This document shows, piece after piece, positions 12,210 through 22,474 of a DNA stretch of 64,000 nt. Source of the stretch: Silvania confinis (GTDB lineage: Bacteria; Pseudomonadota; Gammaproteobacteria; Enterobacterales; Enterobacteriaceae); NCBI RefSeq assembly GCF_025564085.1, contig NZ_JAMGZJ010000077.1, positions 620,001-684,000 on the forward strand, in the 5' to 3' direction. The position numbers and the translations under genes are program-made. The notes under the pieces are model-generated. The model had not been told where the DNA came from, did not search any database, and was given only the letters and a program-made list of their open reading frames with translations. Position 1 is the first letter of the stretch, and every line of letters starts with the position of its first letter.

Positions 12210-13625
12210 TTACTGCTGGCTTTCGCGTTCAGCAATAAAACCCAGCGCTCTGTTGATGCGCGCAATGCTGCGGGTTTTGCCAATCGCGTGTACCGTCACA
12301 TCCAGACCTGGAGACTGACCGGCACCGGTCACCGCAACGCGCAGCGGCATACCGACTTTACCCATCCCGACTTCCAGCTCATCTGCCGTTGCCTGAATGG
12401 CATGGTGCACGTTTTCAGCGCTCCAGTCGGTAATGGCAGACAGTTTGTCACGCACCACTTCTAGCGGCTGACGCGCAACCGGGCGCAGGTGCTTCTTCGC
12501 CGCGTCGGCATCAAACTCTTCGTACTCTTCATAGAAGTAGCGGCAGCTTTCCGCCATCTCTTTCAGCGTTTTGCAGCGCTCACCCAGCAGTTTGACCAGA
12601 TCGGCCAGCTGCGGGCCATTGCGGGTATCAATGTTAGCCTGTTCAATGTGCCACTGCAGATAGGTTGCAACATACTCTGGCTGCATGGTGTTGATGTAGT
12701 GATGGTTCAGCCACTGCAGTTTTTCGGTGTTAAACGCGCTGGCAGATTTACCGACCGCCTCGAGGGAGAAGAGCTCAATCATCTCTTCACGACTGAAGAT
12801 CTCCTGATCGCCATGGGACCAGCCCAGACGCACCAGGTAGTTCAGCAGCGCTTCGGGCAGGTAGCCATCGTCGCGATATTGCATCACGCTGACTGCGCCA
12901 TGACGTTTGGACAGTTTTTTGCCATCGTCACCGTTGATCATCGATACGTGCGCATAAACCGGTACTGGAGCATTCAGCGCTTTCAGGATGTTGATCTGAC
13001 GTGGGGTGTTATTGATATGGTCTTCGCCACGCACAACGTGGGTGATCGCCATATCCCAGTCATCCACCACCACGCAGAAGTTATAGGTCGGTGCGCCATC
13101 GGTACGACGAATAATCAGATCGTCCAGCTCCTGATTGCTGAATTCGATCGGGCCGCGGATCTGGTCGTCAAAAATAACCGAACCTTCCTGCGGGTTAGCA
13201 AATCGCACCACGCACGGCTCGTCATCCGCATGATGCTCGTGACCGTGACGGCAGCGACCGTCGTAGCGCGGCTTTTCATTATTCGCCATCTGCTGTTCAC
13301 GCAGCGCGTCCAGACGCTCTTTAGAGCAGTAGCATTTATAGGCGGTTCCCGCGACCAGCATCTCATCAATCACCGCGTTGTAGCGGTCAAAACGTTTGGT
13401 CTGGAAATACGGGCCTTCATCCCATTCCAGATTCAGCCAGTTCATGCCATCCATAATGGCTTCGATTGCTTCCGGCGTTGAGCGTTCGAGATCGGTGTCT
13501 TCAATACGCAGCACAAACTCACCCCCCTGGTTACGTGCGAACAGCCAGGAATAGAGAGCAGTGCGCGCACCGCCAACGTGCAGATAGCCGGTCGGGCTTG
13601 GCGCGAAGCGAGTTTTGATTTTCAT
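12210..13625 (-). CDS. gltX: Glutamyl-tRNA synthetase
   Basis: Class I aminoacyl-tRNA synthetase charging tRNA-Glu, 471 aa as in E. coli. The HIGH-type motif is [13 protein letters not shown] near the N-terminus, and the KMSKS-type motif is KLSKRHG near residue 238. The GluRS zinc-site region is recognisable between the catalytic halves (CYCSKE, then [14 protein letters not shown]). A TAAGGCC ribosome site precedes the ATG at 13625. It is divergent from the valU-lysV tRNA array, as in E. coli. Confidence 0.98.
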   Translation of the reverse strand: MKIKTRFAPSPTGYLHVGGARTALYSWLFARNQGGEFVLRIEDTDLERSTPEAIEAIMDGMNWLNLEWDEGPYFQTKRFDRYNAVIDEMLVAGTAYKCYCSKERLDALREQQMANNEKPRYDGRCRHGHEHHADDEPCVVRFANPQEGSVIFDDQIRGPIEFSNQELDDLIIRRTDGAPTYNFCVVVDDWDMAITHVVRGEDHINNTPRQINILKALNAPVPVYAHVSMINGDDGKKLSKRHGAVSVMQYRDDGYLPEALLNYLVRLGWSHGDQEIFSREEMIELFSLEAVGKSASAFNTEKLQWLNHHYINTMQPEYVATYLQWHIEQANIDTRNGPQLADLVKLLGERCKTLKEMAESCRYFYEEYEEFDADAAKKHLRPVARQPLEVVRDKLSAITDWSAENVHHAIQATADELEVGMGKVGMPLRVAVTGAGQSPGLDVTVHAIGKTRSIARINRALGFIAERESQQ

Positions 13626-13836
13626 GAAATGGCCTTACAGTGATAAAGATGCCGACAACCGGCATATCCTGGAAACTTAGTGGGCAATATTCTATCACTC
13701 CAGTCCGATTCCTCAATCTTGTTGCGGTGAGATCCTCCTTCCCGGCTGTTTTTGTTTAGAAATCATGCGCCATTGCCGCTTTGGCGATCGTTTTGTTTAA
13801 TTTTACGACGAACAAATAAAAACTTGAGAAAAGGCG

Positions 13837-13864
13837 TTGACTCATTTTCAACTCTCCCTATAAT
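13837..13864 (+). promoter_or_regulatory. Sigma-70 promoter of the valU-lysV tRNA array
   Basis: -35 TTGACT (13837-13842), 16-nt spacer and -10 TATAAT (13859-13864) with a GCGACTCC discriminator, 17 nt before the first tRNA-Val. Confidence 0.85.
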
Positions 13865-13881
13865 GCGACTCCACACAGCGG

Positions 13882-13957
13882 GGGTGATTAGCTCAGTTGG
13901 TAGAGCACCTCCTTTACACGGAGGGGGTCGGCGGTTCGAGCCCGTCATCACCCACCA
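13882..13957 (+). tRNA. valU: tRNA-Val (TAC)
   Basis: 76-nt cloverleaf starting GGGTGATTAGCTC, with anticodon TAC in CTCCTTTACACGGAGG, GGTTCGAG T-loop and encoded CCA. It is the first gene of the array and identical to the third. Confidence 0.97.
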
Positions 13958-14001
13958 TCTACTTCACGTAGATACCGCAGTGTAGATAAGAAGTTAAGAA
14001 T

Positions 14002-14077
14002 GGGCGATTAGCTCAGTTGGTAGAGCATCTCCTTTACACGGAGGGGGTCGGCGGTTCGAGCCCGTCATCGCCCACCA
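14002..14077 (+). tRNA. valX: tRNA-Val (TAC), variant copy
   Basis: 76 nt, anticodon TAC, encoded CCA. It differs from the flanking copies by a compensated acceptor-stem pair (GGGCGAT/ATCGCCC in place of GGGTGAT/ATCACCC) and a C-to-T change at position 27 that turns the first anticodon-stem pair into a wobble pair. Confidence 0.97.
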
Positions 14078-14114
14078 TTCTTAATGCGATTTCTTATCAA
14101 AGTAGTACCGAAAT

Positions 14115-14190
14115 GGGTGATTAGCTCAGTTGGTAGAGCACCTCCTTTACACGGAGGGGGTCGGCGGTTCGAGCCCGTCATCACCCACCA
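14115..14190 (+). tRNA. valY: tRNA-Val (TAC)
   Basis: 76 nt, sequence identical to the first copy, encoded CCA. It is only three nt before the tRNA-Lys gene, so both must be cut from one precursor. Confidence 0.97.
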
Positions 14191-14193
14191 TTC

Positions 14194-14269
14194 GGGTCGT
14201 TAGCTCAGTTGGTAGAGCAGTTGACTTTTAATCAATTGGTCGCAGGTTCGAATCCTGCACGACCCACCA
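14194..14269 (+). tRNA. lysV: tRNA-Lys (TTT)
   Basis: 76-nt cloverleaf starting GGGTCGTTAGCTC, with anticodon TTT in TTGACTTTTAATCAA, T-arm GCAGGTTCGAATCCTGC and encoded CCA. It is the last complete tRNA of the array. Its 3' end and terminator recur 155 nt downstream in rearranged form. Confidence 0.97.
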
Positions 14270-14321
14270 ATGTAAAAAAGCGCCCTAAAGGCGCTTTTTT
14301 GCTATCTGCGATATCTACGAT
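14252..14321 (+). repeat. Direct repeat A: tRNA-Lys 3' end plus terminator
   Basis: A 70-nt unit beginning ATCCTGCACGACCCACCA (T-arm 3' half, acceptor and CCA), then the terminator and GCTATCTGCGATATC. It repeats at 14407-14476 with a single mismatch (T at 14316, C at 14471). Confidence 0.95.
14274..14300 (+). terminator. Terminator of the tRNA array, first copy
   Basis: AAAAAAGCGCC-CTAAA-GGCGCTTTTTT begins five nt after the tRNA-Lys CCA. An identical hairpin recurs at 14429-14455. Confidence 0.9.
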
Positions 14322-14406
14322 TCGAACCTGCAGCAGGTTCGAGCCGAACGCAGAGAGGCACCGGAGCCGCTTGCGGCGACGGCCCGAAGGGCGAGCGAAG
14401 CGAGTC
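14322..14406 (+). other. Rearranged tRNA-Lys T-arm fragments with 64-nt GC-rich insert
   Basis: An inverted copy of the T-arm 5' half (TCGAACCTGC, 14322-14331) abuts a direct copy (GCAGGTTCGA, 14333-14342), forming a 9-bp palindrome with a 3-nt centre. A 64-nt insert (14343-14406) then separates this half T-arm from its other half at 14407. The insert contains short self-complementary pieces (CCGCTTGCGG, GCCCGAAGGGC). It is not a functional tRNA. Confidence 0.85.
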
Positions 14407-14476
14407 ATCCTGCACGACCCACCAATGTAAAAAAGCGCCCTAAAGGCGCTTTTTTGCTATCTGCGATATCCACGAT
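14407..14476 (+). repeat. Direct repeat B: tRNA-Lys 3' end plus second terminator
   Basis: Second copy of the 70-nt unit, with T-arm 3' half, CCA and the terminator hairpin at 14429-14455. If transcription reads through the first terminator, this would stop it. Confidence 0.95.
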
Positions 14477-14502
14477 CCCCCTCTCAATACTGGTAGGCTT
14501 CC

Positions 14503-14529
14503 TCAAGCTCTTCTATTTCTTGCCGATAT
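14503..14529 (+). promoter_or_regulatory. Candidate sigma-28 (FliA) promoter
   Basis: -35 TCAAGCTC (14503-14510), exactly 11 nt, then -10 GCCGATAT (14522-14529). The FliA consensus is TAAAGTTT-N11-GCCGATAA: 7 of 8 matches at -10 and 5 of 8 at -35. It is 26 nt before the FlxA-like start codon. Confidence 0.7.
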
Positions 14530-14555
14530 CTCTTTTTTGGCAAGAGGTTTTCAGC

Positions 14556-14897
14556 ATGACAACAATACAAACATCCGCAGCATCGGTACAAACCCAGAGC
14601 AGCGGCAGCAGTCGCAGTACTGGCAGCGACGTTTCCTCACAGATCGCCCGTCTGACTTCGCAAATCACCAAGCTGACTGAGCAACTGAAAGATGTTGCCA
14701 ACGGCAGCGGCACCGCCGAAGACAAGAAAAAGCAGCAAGAACTGCTGCAGACTCAGATCAAAATGCTGCAGGCCCAGCTGGCGCAATTGCAGCGTCGTCA
14801 GGCAGAAGAAGCCCAGCAAAAGCAGGAACAGCAGCAGGGTAAAGCGGAAGGTGTGAACTCCCCTTCCGACGAGCACAAGATTGATATCTACGTCTGA
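14556..14897 (+). CDS. FlxA-like coiled-coil protein
   Basis: 113-aa protein of the FlxA-like family; the molecular function is unknown, and E. coli flxA is a flagellar class 3 gene. I use the ATG at 14556 (MTTIQTSAASVQ) after AAGAGG; the 34 upstream codons overlap the promoter. The layout is a Ser/Gln/Thr-rich N-terminus of about 28 residues, then heptad-like helices (IARLTSQITKLTEQL and LLQTQIKMLQAQLAQLQRRQ), a Gln/Glu-rich stretch, and a C-terminal KIDIYV typical of the family. No signal peptide is present. The sigma-28 promoter suggests expression with motility genes. It is not part of the K-12 lysV-xapR interval as I remember it. Confidence 0.75.
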   Translation: MTTIQTSAASVQTQSSGSSRSTGSDVSSQIARLTSQITKLTEQLKDVANGSGTAEDKKKQQELLQTQIKMLQAQLAQLQRRQAEEAQQKQEQQQGKAEGVNSPSDEHKIDIYV

Positions 14898-14946
14898 TGC
14901 GTCACCGATGCAGGCCAGAGCTTATCCCTGCGCCTGCATTCCCCCA

Positions 14947-15843
14947 TCACGCCCGGTTTAAATGCGTCAACGCCTCGACCAGCTTTACCATTGCAGGCGT
15001 TACCTGCTGCTGTTCAAAGACGATATACAGGTCTGCCGGAATACGCGCTTCGAGGGGACGGAACACCACGCCGGGCCAGTTCATCTGTGCGTAGCTGTCT
15101 GCGATCAACGTTATACCAATCCCCATGCTGACCATCGCCAGCACCGTTTGCGGTTCCATGACTTCCCGGACAATCATCGGTGAAAAACCGGCACTCTGAC
15201 AGACGCGCTGTAAAAAGGCCCAGTCGGTATGCATCGACGGCATGGTGACGAAATATTCATTGCGCAATGCCTCAAGCGGCACGGCATCGCAGGCAATCAG
15301 GGGGTGATCCTGCGGCATCGCCACCAGAAATGACGATTCATGTAAGCGTAAGCGGGTAAACCCCGGCATTGGTTCCGTCGCCATTCGCCAGATCCCCGCA
15401 TCTAACTCGCGTCGCTCCAGCAGCGCCATCTGCGTGGTGGGCATATTCTCGCGGAACATCACCTCAACATTGGGATTCTCTTTCAGGAAACGGCGCATCA
15501 CAGGACGCATTTTCCCCCACATGGCGGTTCCCACCACGCCAAGCTCGATACGCCCTGCCTCACCGCGCCCGATCTGCTCGACGCGCGCCATCGCCTGGCT
15601 GGCGCTGGCCAGCAAACGTCGCGACTCCTCCATCAGGATCTTACCCGCGTGGGTTAACGCAACGCTGCGCGAGTGGCGCACAAACAACAGGGTGCCGAGC
15701 TGTTGTTCCAGCTCTTTGACATGAATGCTTAACGGGGGCTGAGACATGTTCAAACGGGCCGCAGCCCGTCCGAAATGCAGTTCTTCGGCAACAGCGAGAA
15801 AGTAACGCAATAATTTCAGATCGATACGGTGGGCTCGTTCCAT
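14947..15843 (-). CDS. xapR: LysR-type activator of xanthosine catabolism, XapR
   Basis: 298 aa (E. coli XapR 294). The N-terminal winged HTH (LLRYFLAVAEELHFGRAAARLNMSQPPLSIHVKELE) is followed by a periplasmic-binding-protein-like effector domain. XapR binds xanthosine and activates xapAB. The N-terminus MERAHRIDLKLLRYFL matches the family closely. It lies downstream of xapB on the same strand with a 95-nt gap, so it can be transcribed separately. It is convergent with the FlxA-like gene; a weak hairpin (14908-14939) without a T-run lies between their stops. Confidence 0.95.
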   Translation of the reverse strand: MERAHRIDLKLLRYFLAVAEELHFGRAAARLNMSQPPLSIHVKELEQQLGTLLFVRHSRSVALTHAGKILMEESRRLLASASQAMARVEQIGRGEAGRIELGVVGTAMWGKMRPVMRRFLKENPNVEVMFRENMPTTQMALLERRELDAGIWRMATEPMPGFTRLRLHESSFLVAMPQDHPLIACDAVPLEALRNEYFVTMPSMHTDWAFLQRVCQSAGFSPMIVREVMEPQTVLAMVSMGIGITLIADSYAQMNWPGVVFRPLEARIPADLYIVFEQQQVTPAMVKLVEALTHLNRA

Positions 15844-15938
15844 CCCAACTGCGCTCCATTAATAAGAGAGTGATGCAGGGAATTTACCACAGGGCCCAGC
15901 GTAACAATAACTTAAGCGTTCCTCACCAATCAAAGGCA

Positions 15939-17195
15939 CTAATGTGCCAGTGATTTGGCCGCCAGTTTTTCTGGCTGATGCTGATATTTGAAGAACAGAG
16001 CAAAGATAACCGCCAGCGCCAGCGAGTAGGCAGCAAACAGCAGCCAGATGGTTTGCCAGTCTTTCACCCCATCCACCGAGAAGTAATCCACCGCCATTCC
16101 GCTCAGAATCGATCCGACCCATGCGCCCACGCCATTTACCATGGTCATAAACAGCCCTTGCGCACTGGCACGGATGCTGGGATCCACCTCCTGCTCAACG
16201 AACACCGATCCTGAGATATTGAAGAAGTCGAATGCGCAGCCATACACAATCATCGACATCAGCAGCAGCACAAAACCAAACGGAGAAGGATCGCCGAACG
16301 CGAAGAAGCCGAAGCGCAGCGTCCACGCCAGCATGCTCATCAGCATTACCGTTTTGATGCCATAACGCTTAAGGAAGTACGGGATGGTGAGGATAAAGCC
16401 CACTTCCGCCATTTGCGAAACTGACAGCAAAATGGAGGGATAGTTGACCACAAAGCTGTCGGCAAACACCGGGTTACGGGCAAAATCATGCAGGAACGGA
16501 TTACCGAAGACGTTGGTAATTTGCAGGACCGCCCCCAGCATCATCGCAAACAGAAAGAAGATCGCCATCCGCGAATTTTTAAACAGCACGAACGCATCCA
16601 GACCCAGCTTGCTGGCGAGCGTGGTGGAGGCTTTCTTTTTCGCTACCGGGATTTTGGGTAGCGTCATGGCATACATCGCCAACAACAACGACGCGCCGGA
16701 GGCGATATAGAGCTGCGCGCTGCTGAGTTCCAGCCCCATCAGGCTCACCGTCCACATGGCGACAATAAAGCCTATCGTGCCAAACACGCGGATGGGGGGG
16801 AAAGCGCTAACCGGATCCTGGCCCGACTGAGCGAGGCAGGAGTAGGAAATGCTGTTGGACAAGGCGATGGTCGGCATATAGGCCATGGCATTAATCAGCA
16901 TCACCCAGAACAGGGTATCCGGATCGGTGACGGTGGTGGCATACAGCAACGCACCCGCGCACACCAGATGACACAGCATGTAGGCACGTTCTGCACGTAG
17001 CCATTTATCGGCAATAATCCCCATAATGCCGGGCATGATGATCGCCGCCAGACCTTTGGAGCTGTACACCATGCCGACGTTGGCACCGGTAAAATCGAGG
17101 GTGTTAATCATGTAAGAACCCAGGGTGACCAGCCAGCTACCCCAGATGAAATACTGTAAAAACGACATGACCTTTAATCGGGATGCAATACCCAT
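15939..17195 (-). CDS. xapB: Xanthosine:H+ symporter XapB
   Basis: 418 aa as in E. coli; nucleoside:H+ symporter family of the major facilitator superfamily, related to NupG, with about 12 membrane spans. It imports xanthosine for cleavage by XapA. Recognisable blocks are SRLKVMSFLQYFIWGSWLVTLG at the N-terminus and the MIVYGCAFDFFNISGSVFVE region. The start follows CAAGGAAC. It lies 58 nt downstream of xapA, with a terminator-like hairpin in the gap. Confidence 0.95.
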   Translation of the reverse strand: MGIASRLKVMSFLQYFIWGSWLVTLGSYMINTLDFTGANVGMVYSSKGLAAIIMPGIMGIIADKWLRAERAYMLCHLVCAGALLYATTVTDPDTLFWVMLINAMAYMPTIALSNSISYSCLAQSGQDPVSAFPPIRVFGTIGFIVAMWTVSLMGLELSSAQLYIASGASLLLAMYAMTLPKIPVAKKKASTTLASKLGLDAFVLFKNSRMAIFFLFAMMLGAVLQITNVFGNPFLHDFARNPVFADSFVVNYPSILLSVSQMAEVGFILTIPYFLKRYGIKTVMLMSMLAWTLRFGFFAFGDPSPFGFVLLLMSMIVYGCAFDFFNISGSVFVEQEVDPSIRASAQGLFMTMVNGVGAWVGSILSGMAVDYFSVDGVKDWQTIWLLFAAYSLALAVIFALFFKYQHQPEKLAAKSLAH

Positions 17196-17212
17196 ATTCT
17201 GTTCCTTGCCGC

Positions 17213-17240
17213 AAAAAATGACCCCGCGTGCGGGGTCATT
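17213..17240 (-). terminator. Terminator-like hairpin between xapA and xapB
   Basis: On the minus strand, AATGACCCCGC-AC-GCGGGGTCATT followed by a T-run. Partial termination here could lower xapB relative to xapA; alternatively it protects the xapA mRNA 3' end. Confidence 0.7.
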
Positions 17241-17253
17241 ACTATTATGAGTG

Positions 17254-18087
17254 TCAGGCTAACTTGCGTAAGAACCCGCAGATCAGGTCAATAAAGTTTT
17301 GCCGGGACAGTTCTGCCGCGGCCAGCGTTTGTTCATGGGACAGTTTGATGTCGCCCAGCCCCTCCGCCAGATTCGTGATTGCCGAGACGGCCACCACCTT
17401 GAGCCCGCAGTGACGGGCGGCAATCACCTCCGGCACGACCGACATTCCGACCACGTCACCGCCGATAATCTGCATCATGCGGATCTCGGCCACCGTCTCA
17501 AAGTTAGGCCCCGGGTAAGAGACAAAGACCCCTTCTGTCAGCGGAAAACCGACTTCTCCCGCCACCGTCTGCAGCACCGCGCGGTACTCGGCGTCATAAG
17601 CATTCGCCAGCGAGAAGAAGCGATCGCCAAAGCGTTCATCGTTCAGCCCAACCATCGGTGTACCCGGCATGGTATTGATGTGATCGTTTAACGCAACCAG
17701 GCTGCCAGGCCCCACTTCAGGGCGCAGAGAGCCCGCCGCATTGGTGCTAAACAGCAACTCACAGCCCAGCAGCTTCAGGGTGCGAATCGCATCGGTCATG
17801 ACGCTCATGCCGCGGCCTTCATAGAAATGCCCGCGTCCCTTCATGCACGCTACCGGGACGCCGGCAAGATGGCCGAGCACCAGCTCACCCGCGTGTCCGT
17901 GGACGGTACTGACCGGGAAACCCGGCAGCTTCTCGTAGGAGATCGCCACCGCGTCTTCAATTTGTTCTGCCAGAGCGCCTAACCCGGAGCCAAGAATAAA
18001 GGCCACGCGCGGCGTAAAGTCCGGTTTGTAACCCCGGATGATGTCGGCGCTATACCAGGGATTCTGTGAAAAAAGTGAGTGGCTCAT
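17254..18087 (-). CDS. xapA: Purine nucleoside phosphorylase II (xanthosine phosphorylase)
   Basis: 277 aa as in E. coli. Splits xanthosine, inosine and guanosine with phosphate, giving base plus ribose-1-phosphate. Trimeric PNP-family motifs are FILGSGLGALAEQ (phosphate loop), GRGHFYEG, NAAGSL, SYPGPNFET and VSAITNLAEG. It is first in the xapA-xapB unit activated by XapR. The 126-nt gap to yfeR upstream should hold the XapR-dependent promoter; I could not define a site with confidence. The K-12 gene yfeN is not present in this gap. Confidence 0.96.
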   Translation of the reverse strand: MSHSLFSQNPWYSADIIRGYKPDFTPRVAFILGSGLGALAEQIEDAVAISYEKLPGFPVSTVHGHAGELVLGHLAGVPVACMKGRGHFYEGRGMSVMTDAIRTLKLLGCELLFSTNAAGSLRPEVGPGSLVALNDHINTMPGTPMVGLNDERFGDRFFSLANAYDAEYRAVLQTVAGEVGFPLTEGVFVSYPGPNFETVAEIRMMQIIGGDVVGMSVVPEVIAARHCGLKVVAVSAITNLAEGLGDIKLSHEQTLAAAELSRQNFIDLICGFLRKLA

Positions 18088-18213
18088 GCTAAATCCTTAA
18101 AGCTGAATAATTGGAATAATGTGGAGTACCTTCTTCTTATAGCGACAGTGGCTAACCCATTACCAATACACTTTGTCGGGCCGATCGATAGGCGTTTCGA
18201 ATCGATTGATCCG

Positions 18214-19140
18214 CTACTTCTGGTACAGCGGATCCCGCACCCGGCCAGCGGTCAGCTCGCCGGCCTGCTGGCGAACCACGTCCCACAGCGCCTGAGCTGC
18301 GGTTGATAGCGAGCGATTTTTACGTCGTACCAGCATCAGCTGCCGCTCAACCACTGGGGTGAGCCTCAAGACCCGCAGATGATGGCCCTGCGGCAACGGC
18401 AGGGCCAGCGCGGGTAATACGCTGATCCCAATCCCCGACTCGACCATCGGAAACAGCGTTGCCGGGTGACCAATCTCCTGCACAATGTTGGCCTCGACCG
18501 AAAATCCCGCCAGCGCGGCGTCGATCAGCGGTCGGCTACCGGAGGCGTAATCCTGTAATACCAGTCGCTGATGCTGTAGGTCATGCCAGCGCACCGAATC
18601 CCGTCCGGCAAAAGGGTGATCGTCCCGGCACAGCAGCAGGAAGGGTTCCGATAAAACCGTTTCACACTCCAAATCGGTTGCCGCACCGGGGTCGATCACA
18701 ATGCCAAAATCCACCTCTCCCTGGCGAATGCTCTCCAGCACCCACTGCTGCGGTCGGTCATGCAGGACAAATTTAATTTCCGGGTACTGGTGATTGCTTT
18801 GGGCGATACAGTGCGGAATAAGATGCGCCGAAATGGTCTGGCTGGCCGCCACGCGCACCGTTCCAGAAAGCTGCTGCCCGACCCTGCCAACATCCCGCAG
18901 GGTGGTCGACAGCTCGTCCAGAATGCGCTCCAGACGCGCCGCCAGCTGTTGGCCCGCCTCGGTCAGCACGACCTCGCGCGTGGTTCTGTCGAGCAAACGC
19001 ACGCCGGTCTGCAGCTCCAGCTCCTTCACGCTGTGGCTCACCGCCGACTGGCTCAAACCAATGATCTCCCCTGCCCGGCTAAAACTTTTGGCCTGCGCGA
19101 CGGTGACAAAAACACGAAGCTGACGCAGAGAGTAATTCAT
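18214..19140 (-). CDS. yfeR: LysR-type regulator YfeR
   Basis: 308 aa, same length as E. coli YfeR. The N-terminal HTH ([37 protein letters not shown]) precedes a LysR substrate-binding domain. It is divergent from yfeH with 89 nt between starts, the classic arrangement for a LysR regulator and its target. In Salmonella, YfeR is reported to respond to low osmolarity and to regulate yfeH; I infer the same here. The ligand is unknown. Confidence 0.92.
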   Translation of the reverse strand: MNYSLRQLRVFVTVAQAKSFSRAGEIIGLSQSAVSHSVKELELQTGVRLLDRTTREVVLTEAGQQLAARLERILDELSTTLRDVGRVGQQLSGTVRVAASQTISAHLIPHCIAQSNHQYPEIKFVLHDRPQQWVLESIRQGEVDFGIVIDPGAATDLECETVLSEPFLLLCRDDHPFAGRDSVRWHDLQHQRLVLQDYASGSRPLIDAALAGFSVEANIVQEIGHPATLFPMVESGIGISVLPALALPLPQGHHLRVLRLTPVVERQLMLVRRKNRSLSTAAQALWDVVRQQAGELTAGRVRDPLYQK

Positions 19141-19229
19141 CTGTTTTCCTCATATATTGATGCAATAAATCAATTTTATTTCTCAAAGGGAAGGAAGCAC
19201 AATAGCGCCATCTGTTTTCAGGAGTGTTT

Positions 19230-20228
19230 ATGAAACTTTTCCGCATCCTCGATCCGTTCACGCTTACGCTAATCAGCGTTGTTTTACTGGCTTCACTGTT
19301 CCCGGCCCGCGGTGGCTTTGTGCCTTTCTTTGAAGGGCTGACCACCGCCGCGATTGCACTGTTGTTCTTTATGCACGGGGCCAAGCTTTCGCGCGAGGCG
19401 ATTGTCGCAGGCGGCAGCCACTGGCGCCTGCATCTGTGGGTGATGTGCAGCACCTTTGTCATCTTCCCGGTGTTGGGCGTGCTGTTTGCCTGGTGGGCAC
19501 CAGTCAATGTCGATCCGGCGCTGTATACCGGCTTCCTCTATCTGTGCATTTTGCCGGCCACCGTACAGTCGGCAATCGCCTTTACCTCGATGGCGGGCGG
19601 TAACGTGGCGGCGGCGGTGTGTTCCGCATCGGCCTCCAGCCTGTTAGGCATTTTTCTCTCGCCGCTACTGGTGGGGCTGGTAATGAATATGCACGGGGCG
19701 GAAGGCAACCTGGATCAGGTCGGGAAGATCATGCTCCAGCTGCTGCTGCCGTTCGTGCTGGGCCATCTCTCCCGTCCGTGGACCGGGGCGTTTGTCGCGA
19801 AGCATAAGAAATGGATTGGCAAAACCGACCAGACATCGATTCTGTTGGTGGTCTACTCGGCCTTCAGCGAAGCGGTGGTTAACGGCATCTGGAATAAAGT
19901 GGGGGTTGGGTCACTGCTGTTTATCGTGGTGGTCAGTCTGGTACTGCTGGCGATTATCATTGCGATTAACGTGTTTGCCGCCCGCAGCTTCGGCTTTAGC
20001 AAAGCCGATGAAATTACCATTGTCTTCTGTGGGTCGAAAAAGAGCCTGGCGAACGGGATCCCGATGGCCAATATTCTGTTTCCGACCTCGGTGATTGGGA
20101 TGATGGTGCTGCCACTGATGATTTTCCACCAGCTGCAGCTGATGATCTGCTCGGTGCTGGCGCGTCGCTACCAGCGCCAGACCCAGGAGCTGCAGGCGCA
20201 GGAGAAAGCCCGCGCCGCCAAAGCTTAA
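19230..20228 (+). CDS. yfeH: YfeH, SBF-like (bile acid:Na+ symporter family) membrane protein
   Basis: 332 aa as in E. coli. I use the ATG at 19230 after CAGGAG; a GTG two codons earlier is in frame. About ten hydrophobic spans. Family blocks are MHGAKLSREAIVAGG, LPATVQSAIAFTSMAGGN and FCGSKKSLANGIPMA. The substrate is unknown. It is probably regulated by divergent YfeR. Its TAA stop overlaps the stop of convergent ypeB by three bases. Confidence 0.92.
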   Translation: MKLFRILDPFTLTLISVVLLASLFPARGGFVPFFEGLTTAAIALLFFMHGAKLSREAIVAGGSHWRLHLWVMCSTFVIFPVLGVLFAWWAPVNVDPALYTGFLYLCILPATVQSAIAFTSMAGGNVAAAVCSASASSLLGIFLSPLLVGLVMNMHGAEGNLDQVGKIMLQLLLPFVLGHLSRPWTGAFVAKHKKWIGKTDQTSILLVVYSAFSEAVVNGIWNKVGVGSLLFIVVVSLVLLAIIIAINVFAARSFGFSKADEITIVFCGSKKSLANGIPMANILFPTSVIGMMVLPLMIFHQLQLMICSVLARRYQRQTQELQAQEKARAAKA

Positions 20229-20440
20229 GGACGTTTCAGGGGCTGAACCAGCTGGGTCAGCCCCTCAGTTTTGATCAGTAACGTCAGCGCCATCAGCTCA
20301 CCAAGATGCCCGGCAGGAAATCCATCCTTACGGGCAAACCACAGCAAATACTCTTCCGGCACATCGATCAGCCTGCGGCCTTTGTACTTACCGAAAGGCA
20401 TCTCGGTATTGGCGATCTCGATAAGCTGCGTTTTATCCAC
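20225..20440 (-). CDS. ypeB: YpeB, DUF3820 small protein
   Basis: 71-aa cytoplasmic protein of unknown function. The DUF3820 core is plain: MPFGKYKGRRLIDVPEEYLLWF, then GELMAL. The gene starts one base after the ligA stop and is very probably co-transcribed with ligA. Its last codons contain an AGGGGCTGA/TCAGCCCCT inverted repeat (20238-20265) that could form a hairpin in mRNA from either strand. Confidence 0.88.
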   Translation of the reverse strand: MDKTQLIEIANTEMPFGKYKGRRLIDVPEEYLLWFARKDGFPAGHLGELMALTLLIKTEGLTQLVQPLKRP

Positions 20441-20441
20441 G

Positions 20442-22466
<2,025 letters not shown>

Positions 22467-22474
22467 TCAATGAG

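Noticed and set aside
12489-13481. 330-codon frame antisense to gltX
   Set aside because: Shadow frame of a high-GC coding region; no ribosome site and no recognisable family.
14209-14430. 73-residue frame crossing tRNA-Lys and the split repeat, with an arginine-rich end
   Set aside because: It resembles the Tpr-like frame of the tyrT repeat region in composition, but it starts inside a tRNA, crosses a terminator and has no ribosome site. It is a by-product of the repeat.
13882-14476. Integration site for a mobile element at the tRNA array
   Set aside because: The duplicated tRNA-Lys 3' end looks like an att repeat, but only 85 nt lie between the copies and there is no integrase or cargo.
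14908-14939. Terminator between the FlxA-like gene and xapR
   Set aside because: ATGCAGGC and GCCTGCAT arms are 16 nt apart with no T-run, so it was not listed as a terminator.
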